From Symbiodinium natans (lineage: Eukaryota; Sar; Dinophyceae; Suessiales; Symbiodiniaceae), in assembly GCA_905221605.1 (NCBI GenBank), contig CAJNDS010002144.1, positions 500,147 to 537,646 on the forward strand: a DNA stretch of 37,500 nucleotides. Reading direction: 5' to 3'. Positions 1-8,867 of this stretch are shown one piece after another. A program made the translations under genes and the position numbers. Numbering within the stretch: the first letter of the stretch is position 1; each line of letters begins with the position of its first letter. Below the pieces are notes generated by a model. The model ran no database searches, was not told where the DNA came from, and saw only the letters and a list, made by a program, of their open reading frames with translations.

Positions 1-725
1 GGCCGAGGAGGTGGTCAGCGAGAAGCAAATAAGAGATTATCAACGTGAGTGCACAACATCGCACATACCTTTCCTGCACCGTCCAGGGCATAGTACAGGG
101 CTGGAATGATCTTTGATTGTACGAAACCTGATGTCTCCGCTGCGTCCAAACGTTGACGTTTTTTCGCATGAACCAAAGCGCCTGCAAAGTAACGAGTTTC
201 AACTGCGCATGTAAAATACCGTTTTGGTAAAATACATCTTGACACATTGGGCTCATGTACATGTAGGCAAAGGTTTAGCGCCCCGCCTCGAGAATGTCCA
301 TGCTGGACATTCCTCGCACTCAAACTTTGCCCGTGCTGTACAGCTTGAGCTACCTACCATGTTAGTAGCATACTCAACTCGGCTCAAAAGTTTCAAGTAA
401 CAGCATGCTCCACATGCTAGTGCGATGCACTTCAAGCGCACTCAAACTCGCTCCAATTTCGCCTGTAGCAAAATGCCACTCATACCATTTACAGTCATCC
501 CGGGCAATCATCCTGCGGGTGCTGCGTAAACACATTGATCACATTTCGCGCATGCCTTGGACTGAGTCAAGCATTCAGTCCGCAACAGGCTTTCATGTCT
601 CGTTTGCCATTCATGGCATTTGCTTCTGAATCCTTCCAAAATGGATCTGCGAAAGCAACCTGCGCCCATCAAAGAACGGGTCCATCGCGATGGAAGGTTG
701 TCTTCATCCACTTGATGCACCACGT
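1..725. other. No recognisable gene
   Basis: Short open frames occur on both strands, but none has a recognisable motif, a repeat partner or a composition that sets it apart. The - strand continuation of the copia remnant at 726-1253 would place that element's 3' end and LTR here, but I found no sequence repeated near 2.78-3.03 kb that would confirm an LTR. Confidence 0.4.
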
Positions 726-1253
726 TCACGCTCGCTCGAGCAGTGCGGCTTTGTTCTCACGGTACTCGTCAGGCTTGCACTGCTTGCATGGATTTCTTCC
801 ACGACCAATAGCTGTCATCTGGCTCACCTCTGACACCTCAGCGCTTCCATAAAGCTTTCCACATCCAAGCAAATGGCACGCTTTCCCATGCTGCACAACA
901 TACCAAACCGGATTCTCTGGTTCCGGACCTTCTTCGTGTCGTCGTCGTTGCCTCATGACGACCTCGCCAGTGACTGAGCTTTCACTTGCGCAGAAAAGCT
1001 CGGCGACGTTGGCTCGCTCTGAGTCGTCACTGTGTTGTTCACAATCACCGCGGGCTGCGCTTTGCAGCAAGCTACGATGACCACCATCATGAATGCAACC
1101 AGCATAACCATCACAAGCGACAGCTTTGGAAACTGCTCCACTGCAACCACGTAGGTGACTGAAGCAAGCTCCAGCAATGCCTCGCTGTCGAATCAGCCTA
1201 GCAATTCTCTGTGTCCTCGCTGCCGAAGGCGCTTGAAAGACTTGCGGAAGCAT
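726..1253 (-). pseudogene. Remnant of copia-type C-terminal membrane/zinc-ligand protein
   Basis: Two overlapping frames together give one recognisable architecture. The frame spanning 953-1177 carries a strongly hydrophobic stretch (LVMVMLVAFMMVVIVACC) fit for one membrane helix. The frame spanning 726-1253 then carries a putative metal-ligand pattern, KACHLLGC followed about 25 residues later by NPCKQC. The same order, helix then H/C plus CxxC, is seen in the 145-residue ORF at 8015-8452, which sits at the 3' end of an intact copia element. I therefore read this as the decayed 3' end of a second copia-type element on the same strand, downstream of the RNase H tail at 1560-1880. The function of the module is unknown. 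The need for a frame change argues that it is not functional. Confidence 0.5.
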
Positions 1254-1559
1254 GGTCTTTCTAAGAACGTCCAGAACATCCTTGATGGTGACCGGGGCGC
1301 TAGGCAGCTGAAAAACCCGGGCGTGTGATCATGGGGCTGCTCTCCACGTTTGGAGCGTAAGGTACTTTACACCGCTCAGAGCAAGGAATCGGCACGTACC
1401 TTCGTTCAAACTGTGGATCGGCACGCCAGGAACAGCCAATATGCACTACGGCAAATGGTGACCGCGAAAAATGAGAAGGATCGGCGCAAGCTAAGTCATC
1501 ATGCACATGGTCACCAACATCCTGTTGTACTGCTTTGTCATTCCTATCTTGCTTAGATG

Positions 1560-1880
1560 GCTCTGACTGCTTGCTTTTGCTTTTGCATGGCCCCGTGCTC
1601 GGCCAACGTACTGGTGCCCACAAACGCATTACCGTCTGGATCCAACATCTTGGGGATGCACATAAGCAGTTTGTTCTTTGCTTGCTAAGGTCCTTTGTAC
1701 CCACATCTGCAGGATTGGACTGCAAGTCGTCAAGACCTTGCTCAGGGCCACCCTCACCTGACTTGCCTTGATGAGGCCCTGAGTCCACAGGATCCGACAA
1801 CTCGTGCGCCGCACCTTTCCGAACCCGGACCTTTCCAAAATGGCCTTTGCGGTCCATGAAAAATCCTTTGGCTGCCACAC
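1560..1880 (-). pseudogene. Copia RNase H C-terminal fragment
   Basis: Frame-shifted pieces match the end of Ty1/copia RNase H. One frame reads SGFGKVRR followed by LWTQGLIKASQVRVA, the region after the third catalytic acid. The next frame reads NPADVGTKDLSKQR, the typical N-x-AD-x-x-TK-x-L tail. A further frame change continues as KLLMCIPKMLDPDGNAF. Compare NVADLFTKSL in the intact element at 8.7-11.6 kb. The catalytic acids are not recovered, so this is a truncated remnant. It lies between the gag-like start (about 2.1-2.75 kb) and the C-terminal module (0.73-1.25 kb), as expected if one copia element lost most of gag-pol by internal deletion. Confidence 0.6.
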
Positions 1881-1952
1881 TGCGAAAGTTCAGGAGTTCA
1901 CAAACGCATTGGCAATCGCACAAGCTGCTTGAGGCCGATAGGGTTTGATGTC

Positions 1953-2100
1953 TTTTTGGAAGCGGATGCCCCTTTACCACATCAGCAGCACAGTGGGCCG
2001 GTCTATTGCGGCTAGGTGAGACAAGCAGAGACTACAACACAACCACAACGCCACACAGAAAACGCAAACAAAACCAAAAAAACGGCAAACAAGTGTGAAA
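1953..2100 (-). repeat. Dispersed GT-rich tract plus conserved block, copy 1
   Basis: On the - strand a GT-rich tract of about 90 bp is followed by the block CACTGTGCTGCTGATGTGG, then AAAGG, CCGCTT and an A run. Related blocks lie at 18552-18594 and 31221-31267 on the + strand, each after a similar GT-rich tract. In one frame all three read as A-A-D-V-(V/A)-K-(G/R) followed by basic residues. It could be a shared untranslated leader, LTR edge or exon start of a repeat family. Its role is not known. Confidence 0.5.
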
Positions 2101-2109
2101 CGCTGCCCA

Positions 2110-2750
2110 GAACACGACGACGTCGATGTAGGTGCCGCCCAGAAGAGCTCTATGTCGTGGTGGCCACCGTAGCTGCGAGTGACCTCTAGAAAGTTGGCTG
2201 GCTTTTCACTGGGGTCAAAGCGCCGATTGTGCCGTGTTTGATAGGCCTCAAACTGCACTCGCACAAGCGCGGTTATTCTAGGTCTTTGAGCCCTGGCCGT
2301 CTCCACATTCTGATTCTGTGCATCATGTACCCACTGGCGAAGGCTGCTGTCCACGAGCACAGTTGCCGCTAACTGGCCATGTTTATTTCGCAGCAGTACT
2401 GTATCGGGACAGGTGGGTCGCTCATCGGCCCTGCCGGCCAAGAAAGCCACGGCGGCAGCAGGCGGTACATTAATTTGGATATCTGTCATCCTCCCCTGCC
2501 TGGCCCCCGATCATCCTGGGCTTGCATTATCTGCCGAAAAAGCTCGACAGAGTTTCCCTGAGGGCTGCCTGGCTGGACGGTAGCGCCAGGCTGCTGGTGG
2601 TTCCCGGCTGCTTGACACTGCTGCGGCTGCAAGGCTCTCCTGGGTCTCACTCCAGGCCGTGGGGATTCTGCCAAGCCACCACTGGTAGAACGGGCTCTGG
2701 CGACTGTCACAGCTCCTCCCACGTGGAGACCTGTCTCGTTGGTCGTCCAT
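2110..2750 (-). pseudogene. Gag-like ORF fragments behind a copia primer site
   Basis: Three - strand frames (2511-2750, 2486-3010, 1974-2489) cover this stretch. The first starts 22 nt downstream of the primer-site match at 2772-2783, much as gag starts 39 nt downstream of the site in the intact element at 16.1 kb. The frame of 2486-3010 ends SVELFRQIMQAQDDRGPGRGG (shown to its stop) and overlaps by 4 nt the frame beginning MTDIQINVPPAAAVAFL. The sequence is Gln/Pro/Arg-rich near the start, like other gag N-termini. I recognise no capsid or zinc-knuckle motif. The assignment to gag rests mainly on position, so it is tentative. Confidence 0.35.
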
Positions 2751-2771
2751 GGCTGTGCTTGGGTGCCTAAG

Positions 2772-2783
2772 TGCTCCGCTACC
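2772..2783 (-). other. Second copia-type primer binding site
   Basis: On the - strand the sequence is TGGTAGCGGAGC, identical to the primer site of the intact copia element at 16139-16150, and like that one it is followed upstream by ACG. It is complementary to a tRNA 3' end of the form GCTCCGCTACCA, close to initiator methionine tRNAs. It marks the 5' internal edge of a second - strand copia element whose LTR should lie at about 2784-3035. I could not find a matching 3' LTR. Confidence 0.6.
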
Positions 2784-3326
2784 ACGTAGAAAGTTATAGC
2801 AGCTAATGTAAAACTAGACAACCCAGCTAGCGGTCTGCACAGCCTTTTCCACGCGCACAAAGCACAAAGTGTTCCGTGTGTCTTCGAGCTCAGCTTATGA
2901 GGTGTCGCTTCAACCTCGCCCTTTCTTTGCTTTACACGGTGACTTGAGCCACCAGTCAAACGTTCAAACGCAGCATCCTCTGACGCCGTAGAAAACAAAA
3001 CTTGCCCCAAAACATGTCATGCTGCTTCACCGGACATGCAAAAGCCTAAGTTCACGCAACAGGCGCAACTCCTAATGTCACTCAAGCAACTACCACGCAT
3101 GTACAAGCCAACGCCACGCAACTCTCAGTTCATCTCCAAGACGTCATGCTTGGTAGTTCGCTTGTGATGCCATCTCGCAGAAAACTTCTTGCCCATCTCC
3201 AGAAAACTTCAGTGCATTGCGAAAACTGCTGTCATATTCGAAAATGGCCAGCAACTAACCAAGTAACATGATGCATCTTTGCACCACGAAAACTTCCAGG
3301 GATTGCAGAAAACTTCCCAGCGCCAC

Positions 3327-3406
3327 GAAACTTCCCAGAAGATTCCAAATCCTCTGGGATGGTCCAGAAACTTCTCAGAAGACTCCAAACCTTCTGAGAC
3401 TGTTCG
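3327..3406. repeat. 40-bp tandem duplication
   Basis: Two adjacent 40-bp units, each starting GAAACTTC(C/T)CAGAAGA and ending in TGG-TCCA or TG-TTCGA, with a handful of substitutions. The sequence just upstream (3285-3326) contains partial units of the same type (AAACTTCC repeats). It lies in a stretch without recognisable genes. Confidence 0.7.
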
Positions 3407-5215
3407 AGAACGCCTTGCCACCACAAGCTTGCATACAACGGCAGGAAAATGATGATATTCGTATCGCTCCACTTCCAACCATGTTGTCTCAAGAGAGCAT
3501 CTCAAACCCACAACTTTTCTTCGTGACTTTCGAACAACATGCAGTTTGGCGATGGGAGGTATTACACCCCCTTTCGATGGGAATATCATCTCAAGCCAGT
3601 TTGTCAACATCGCTCCCTGCTCAAGTGACATCTGCAACCACAATAAGCAACCATTGTTTGCATATCCAGCTGTCAAAGGACCACGCAGCCAACCACACGC
3701 GGAGCTCGGTAACAACGCCAGCCTGCAAGTACGCACCAGAGAGCCAACTCTTTTCCCATGCCTGAGGAAAGCATGTCACCCAAGGCGAGATACGGATCTC
3801 TAACAGTGATATCCATCCATCCAAGCACCAGCGAAGATGCCGGTCGTTATCGCTTATAGCCTTTGCCAGCATTGGCGAAATCACCCCTGTTCAGTTGCCA
3901 GTAGCCAGCTTTCGGCGAAAGCCCTTCTCTTTTCGAGAAGGAGACCCCCGCAGATAGCTTGCAAAGTCAATCGCTTGCAAGCGGGGTTTTCACATTTCTC
4001 TTTCACCCAATTCAAGTAGGTGGCCAGATTGTCGCACGTAATGGTCAGATCCACCAGCACATTGTGGGTCTCACCACTCCAGGTCTGAGAGACCACCTTG
4101 AGTGGCTCACAAATCGTCAATGTCCAGTTCGAACACACACACGGACCAGCCCACAGCCAACCATAGTGTCAACAAAACACAACGGGAGCTTAGTCGGCAT
4201 CCAATCCAATGCTTGTTGAGCGTGTAGGTTGTTAATAACTGGTGTGGAGAACCGTCTAGAGTGTGAACAGTGCTACAGCTCTTGGAGCAGCAAGTGATTG
4301 TGCTTTGGCTGTGTGTCGTCTTTTGCTTGGAAGAGCTGTGTCGGCAGTGCGTGGTGTTTGTCGACATCCAGGCATAGAGCAAAGGTGATTGCTATCACTT
4401 GAAGGATGACTGCCACACTTTGAGAAGCAGGTCCACGGTTAAGAACCTTTGCATTGCTTGGACAGGGGCGTTTTCGAGGCCCAGCGGGCAAACATTCCAC
4501 AGCCAACGCGCTAAGCGCTAAGGCTTCGAGCTTCGAGCCCAAAGGGCCACGGTTTTAGAGTGTTTTGCATCTGTTTGGAGCTGTGCAAGCACCTTGAGTG
4601 GCATTTGAGTTGTGTGAGTTGTCTGCGACTATGCAGCTTCAGTTTTGGAGAGTGTTTAAAGCCCAGTGTTTGACCCAGAAAGCCCCACATGCAAACGCAT
4701 GTTGTTTGGCTCAAGAAGGGAGTCGTGTTTCAGTGCGAGAAAGCTAAAAGAAGTGTTTAGAGTGCCTGTAAGCTGTGTGACTGTGAAGGGTTACTTGCAC
4801 TTGGTACTTTGGAACACGGGTGAGTTGCTCGTCTTGTGCGTGACTTTGGTCTTTCACGCCTTGAGTGTTCTCACTGCCCTTTTACCACCGACCGCTTCGT
4901 GTCCTTGCGGAGGTGCTCTCTGGGTCACAATCCGATTCCCAGATTGGCTCGCGTGGTTTGACTCATGTGGCGAGTGCTATGGTAGATGAATGTCCCAAGC
5001 ACTTTCGGGCGAATTCATTCAATCGAGCACATCATCCCTTGGATAACTGGAAAGAAAGATGAAGGAAAGCATGCCTCCAAGGCCTCTGGTCAGCAAGCTT
5101 CGAAGCCCAAGAGTATCCAAGAGAGTGTGACGGTGTTCCCTGACATTTGGTGGGCGATATGCGGTCGTAGCACGGCAATCGAGGATCTTGATGTCGGAAA
5201 GGTAGCAACCAAGTT
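3407..5215. other. No recognisable gene
   Basis: Open frames up to about 100 codons exist on the + strand (for example 3268-3765, 4666-4989, 4986-5252), but none shows a motif or a paralog in the window. One point of note is TTTGGCTCAAG at 4705-4715 on the + strand, identical to the last 11 nt of the dinoflagellate spliced leader. It could be a relic of a retroposed mRNA or chance. Confidence 0.35.
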
Positions 5216-5250
5216 GAAGGGAAAAGGTACCAGAGGGACCTTCGGCTTTT
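5216..5250 (+). repeat. Small hairpin repeat, copy 1
   Basis: The segment GGGAAAAGGTACC followed by GGACCTTC and a T run recurs at 6516-6550 with a few changes. AAGGT and ACCTT can pair, with CC/GG inside, giving a short bulged hairpin. The two copies bracket about 1.3 kb without recognisable genes. Confidence 0.5.
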
Positions 5251-5272
5251 AACGCTTCTCTTCTTAAAAGAT

Positions 5273-5330
5273 GAAACAAAAAAACAGAAGATTTGTGGAA
5301 TTCAAACAAATCCCTTCTGTCTTTTGTTCC
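5273..5330. repeat. Imperfect inverted repeat
   Basis: A left arm at 5273-5296 (A-rich, containing ACAGAAG and ATTTGT) pairs imperfectly with a right arm at about 5305-5330 (ACAAAT, CTTCTGT, TTTTGTTCC). The arms are about 24 nt with a loop of about 8 nt. It may be a small foldback element. Confidence 0.45.
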
Positions 5331-5475
5331 TCCTTTCACAAAAACAAATGGGGCGGGACTGCGCCTCTCCAACTCAGCTCTTTTCAAGAAATAACACAGT
5401 CTTTTGAGATTGAACAGAGGTTGAATCCAGATTTCTTCCAGGTTCAACCCAGGTTTAACCCGTTCAACCTTACCC

Positions 5476-5800
5476 AGAGAAGGGAATGCACCCCTCGAAT
5501 CCTTTTTGTTTTTGTGTTTCGTTCTTTGAAAAATCAGAAGAAGAGAGAAGGGAATGTATTCCAAATTCCACTTTGAATCTGCTTTTTGTGTTTCTTATTT
5601 GAAAGAACAGAGGGAGACGAGACTGTTAATAAAGTCTAGAAGTAGACTTTATTTTAAATCGAGGAAGGGAGAAGCGAGAAATGTGGAGTGAAGGAAGGGA
5701 GGAGAATGTATGCTAAATTCCGTCCCTTTGAGTCTTTTTGTTTTTTGTATTTCATTCTTTCAGAAATCAGAGGATAAGAGAGAAGGGAATCCCCCTTGAA
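5476..5800. repeat. Degenerate long-period repeats
   Basis: Three diverged units share the order AGAGAAGGGAATG, then a CCTTTGAATC-like segment, a T-rich stretch around TTTTTGT, TTTC(A/G)TTCTTT and AATCAGA. They start near 5476, 5546 and 5695. Similarity is partial and the boundaries are approximate. Confidence 0.4.
5628..5653. repeat. Perfect 11-bp hairpin
   Basis: AATAAAGTCTA (5628-5638) and TAGACTTTATT (5643-5653) are exact reverse complements around the 4-nt loop GAAG. No T tract or gene end beside it suggests a terminator. Its role is unknown. Confidence 0.7.
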
Positions 5801-7646
5801 TCTTATTCTCGGTGCAGACCCTCTGACAGGAACAGATGCGGGCAAGAGCCGGGGTGGACAGTGCTGCTGTCCAGTGCAGATCGGTTGCCGTTTGTTGCGA
5901 CCCCTGGATAGCTGGGATGTTTGGAAGTCTGCTGTGGCGTTTAGGGAACGTGATGGAGTGGCCAGCAGGCCGAAAACCACATGCCCCTTTCGGAAGCCTG
6001 CTACACTGTAACAGGCGAACGCCTTCACTGTTACGGTAACAAACCAGTTCAAGAACATTGGCTGAAGTGTGAGATAGTTCTGGCGGGCTCATTCTTGCCT
6101 CACACAGCCAGAGGTGTCATCCTCCTTGAGATGAGTGCTACACAGGGCCATCCTGACCTTTGTCACTGCTGGGCAATGCCAGGCTTAGGTTCAGGAACTT
6201 CAGATTGTCCACCTTGGCCGTGACTGGGACTTATCTCCAGCAAATCCACTCCGAACCTGGGGTGCTTAGGCGAGTGCCTGCACCTGGTTTCTCAGACATG
6301 GCAGTACCTGTGAGCGGGATAGCTACCAGGTGCTTTGGAGTAAGTGTTGATCCCATCCTTTGTGATTTTCGTCTTGATGATTTCCTTAGGAAATCATACA
6401 AGTGTGTTTTTGTCCAATACACTACTTTGAGTGAGTGTGCAGTAAGTAGGAATGTTCTGAAGCACTTTTAGTCTTACGACGAAATTCGTTGAGGACGGAC
6501 AGGGCTTGCGCTTTCAAGGGAAAAGGTACCTAGAAGGACCTTCAGTTTTTCACGGTGCAAGCAGACGCTCCGCGGATTCAAGAGAGTAAGACTCATTGCT
6601 TACTAGAAGCAAGATCATGGCACATGAGCCTTTCGCACACCTAACATTTTCTGAAACGTTCGGGCTTTGGCTCAGAAGATCGGGTGCTGCCGTGAACATT
6701 TGCAAGATTCTTTCAAAATTTCCGCGCGGCCGTCGTTCAAGTCAAGTGTGCCTTGTAGGCAGCTACTTGTTGCTTGTCGGTTGTTTGGTGGTAGAGAAAA
6801 ATTTTTTGGAAGCAATGTGACCTCCAATGACTCCAATGGGCTACCTGCAAGAGGGTCCCTGGATGAGTGGGAAATGGCCACAAAGGATAACAAATCCTAA
6901 CCCTGGATGACGAGCACTGGTTGTCTGACTGGGCAGCTGTGAGGATGATGCGTGATGAGGAGGTTGAGATCAATTGGAAAGCGTTACTTTGCAAAATGAG
7001 AATGAAGTGATGCACCTTTGTCACAGACAGCGGATTTGCTTAAATTCAAACGGCTTTGCAAACTGGAAATAAAATGCAGACTTCTATACACCCGCCGGCT
7101 GCCACCACGCACAGAGCTGCACACAGACGAGCCCGTCAGGCTGATCAACAAACGCCTTTGCGGAGCTCTGCTGCGTTTGGAGTGACACTGTCTAAAAGCC
7201 ATGGCGTTTGTTAACAGGGCCGCACCGGATTACAGGCCAATTACAGCGATGACGCGCTGACCAAGAAGAGAAACCAACCAAGATTAACTAAAGATCCAAG
7301 CAACTTAAGAGCCTTTTCTTCATTTGTAGCTAAATAGAATAAAGAAAAATCAGCACCAAGACACCGGAAAAGACACAGAACCAATAGGACCGATCCAGCA
7401 CTCAGGAACTCAAAAAAAAATTTAAACCAAAAAAAGTCCAATTAATTTTGCTTGCTTGGCTTGTTTTACATTGTGGAAGACACTTTACAACGTTTTTTCA
7501 GCAACCGAATTTAAACATCAAGGTTGTCTTAGAAAAGGGAACCTGCAGGTTCTAGTTTATTTGGCCCGCAAAATTCACTACATTCCTCCAGCTCATAGCA
7601 ATGCTGCGCCACGTCTGGTACAGACATTAAGCAAAAGTATGGGTAG
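5801..7646. other. No recognisable gene, includes hairpin repeat copy 2
   Basis: The only structured signal is the second copy of the GGGAAAAGGTACC hairpin repeat at 6516-6550. Short open frames on both strands lack motifs. The composition becomes AT-rich near 7250-7460, just before the copia element. Confidence 0.35.
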
Positions 7647-7905
7647 CGTTAAAAACCCAAGATGCCAAGCAAGGCACCAAGGATACAACCAAGCCAACTC
7701 ACACAAGTCCAAACCAAGCAAGCAAGCTCAGACACTCGGACAACACTTCTGTTTTGGCTTGCAGCACTCACACCAGTGCTCGTCACTTGAGCCAAAGTGG
7801 AAAACGTATCACAGCTCTCCAACTTGCCAGCTCGGCTTAAAAGACCTCCAAAACTACCCTCAAGTCACGAAACTCGACGAGAGTGGTTCCCTATGAGGCA
7901 AAACA
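7647..7905 (-). repeat. Copia 3' LTR
   Basis: Paired with 16151-16409 at a constant offset of 8504 nt. I count two substitutions. In element sense it starts TGTTTTGCC and ends TTTTTAACG, so the ends are TG...CG rather than the usual TG...CA. Inside, in element sense, CCACTTTGGCTCAAG (7786-7800) matches 14 of the last 15 nt of the dinoflagellate spliced leader. Confidence 0.9.
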
Positions 7906-8014
7906 TTCCTGCACCGCTAATCGTACTCAGGCTACTGGGAAAACTTCAAAAGCTGAGCAGACTCCAAGCTATGCACACAAAACTGCAAACTGCAAAACTC
8001 ACCGTGTCGCACCC

Positions 8015-8452
8015 TCACAGGATGACGCACAGTTCTCGAACTTCTACACCCCCCCTCGACACGGTGGGTGTCGGCTCGTCCACGCGCAAGTATTCCAAAC
8101 AAAGCTCACAAGCAACGCGACGCTGCAGATTGCCTGGGTGGGAATTGCGCAGGGCGGGGCAATTGCTGCGAACATGAAAGGCATATCCATGCCGCGTAGT
8201 GATAATTGCTCTCCGACTTTGCTCCACTGGAAGAAAGGTAAGAAGCTCACTCAGAGATAGAATATGGCGGTGACGCTGTCGGTATTGCTGCACAAAAGTT
8301 CCAGCGAGGAAGCTGCCAAGCATCGCCAAGGAAAACATCGCAAGGAAGGCGATCAAACTGACTTCCACCTGCTGCTGAGGAACCCATTGCATCCAGAGCT
8401 CTCGAACCCAAGTGCGCCTCACAGCGTTCTCAACCTCAACCATATCAGCCAT
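8015..8452 (-). CDS. Small membrane/zinc-ligand protein in env position of copia element
   Basis: This 145-residue ORF lies between the RT ORF and the 3' LTR, where some copia elements carry an extra or env-like gene. It has one hydrophobic helix at about residues 32-55 (VSLIAFLAMFSLAMLGSFLA), a basic stretch just after it (QQYRQRHRH), and then a motif YAFHVRSNCPAL followed by ACELC, which could bind one metal ion through H/C and CxxC ligands. The C-terminus reads VEVRELCVIL. The same architecture recurs at 726-1253, and the same C-terminal peptide ends an ORF at 17613-17867, so the protein belongs to a repeated family. No signal peptide or fusion peptide is evident. A role at membranes is inferred only from the helix. 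Confidence 0.6.
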   Translation of the reverse strand: MADMVEVENAVRRTWVRELWMQWVPQQQVEVSLIAFLAMFSLAMLGSFLAGTFVQQYRQRHRHILSLSELLTFLPVEQSRRAIITTRHGYAFHVRSNCPALRNSHPGNLQRRVACELCLEYLRVDEPTPTVSRGGVEVRELCVIL

Positions 8453-8528
8453 GGCACGTCCTATGCTCTATACACCGTACCAAAGGCAAAGTAAAAGAGG
8501 AAAAAAACTTTGAGCAAATCTCGCGGTG

Positions 8529-8867
8529 TCATGCGTTTAACGCGTGCAAGAAAGCGTTCGTCAACTTCTCCGGGTAGTGTTGGGTATTCTTGAGGTCGAA
8601 GTTGGCGGAATGTGGATGACCATCACCTGGACACCGAAAGACCGACAAGCTGCGAGCAACCGATTCCATCGTTGTGATAACACGCCAACGTTTGTAGATC
8701 AACTCGCCATCTCGACCACGCATGCCAAGCGAGCAACCGTCAACCAACACATCGTGCAACATGTAAGGTCGCGACTGCAGAAAACGGATGGTCTGGTTCC
8801 ATGACCAGTAAGCACAGGCTCGGGGCCACTCGATCGACCAGGCATGGACATAGTCACACAGCGACAT
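8529..8867 (-). pseudogene. Out-of-frame tail of copia pol (methyltransferase-like)
   Basis: This frame continues the C-terminal domain of the RT ORF after a one-base shift at a TTTT run near 8866-8870. It reads YVHAWSIEWPRACAYWSW, then DVLVDGCSLGMRGRDGELI, then WRVITTM. Together with WASTPCTGG in the upstream frame this gives a Pro-Cys loop followed by a Glu-containing motif (IEWPR) and DGC-x-x-G. That order is reminiscent of motifs IV and VI of C5-cytosine methyltransferases, although no full catalytic core can be shown. I recall similar tails in other dinoflagellate copia-like proteins. It ends 77 nt before the start of the small membrane ORF. Confidence 0.55.

Noticed and set aside
5019-5564. 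181-codon - strand ORF
   Set aside because: Covers the foldback and repeat region, has no motif, and overlaps equally long + strand frames, so it is probably chance.
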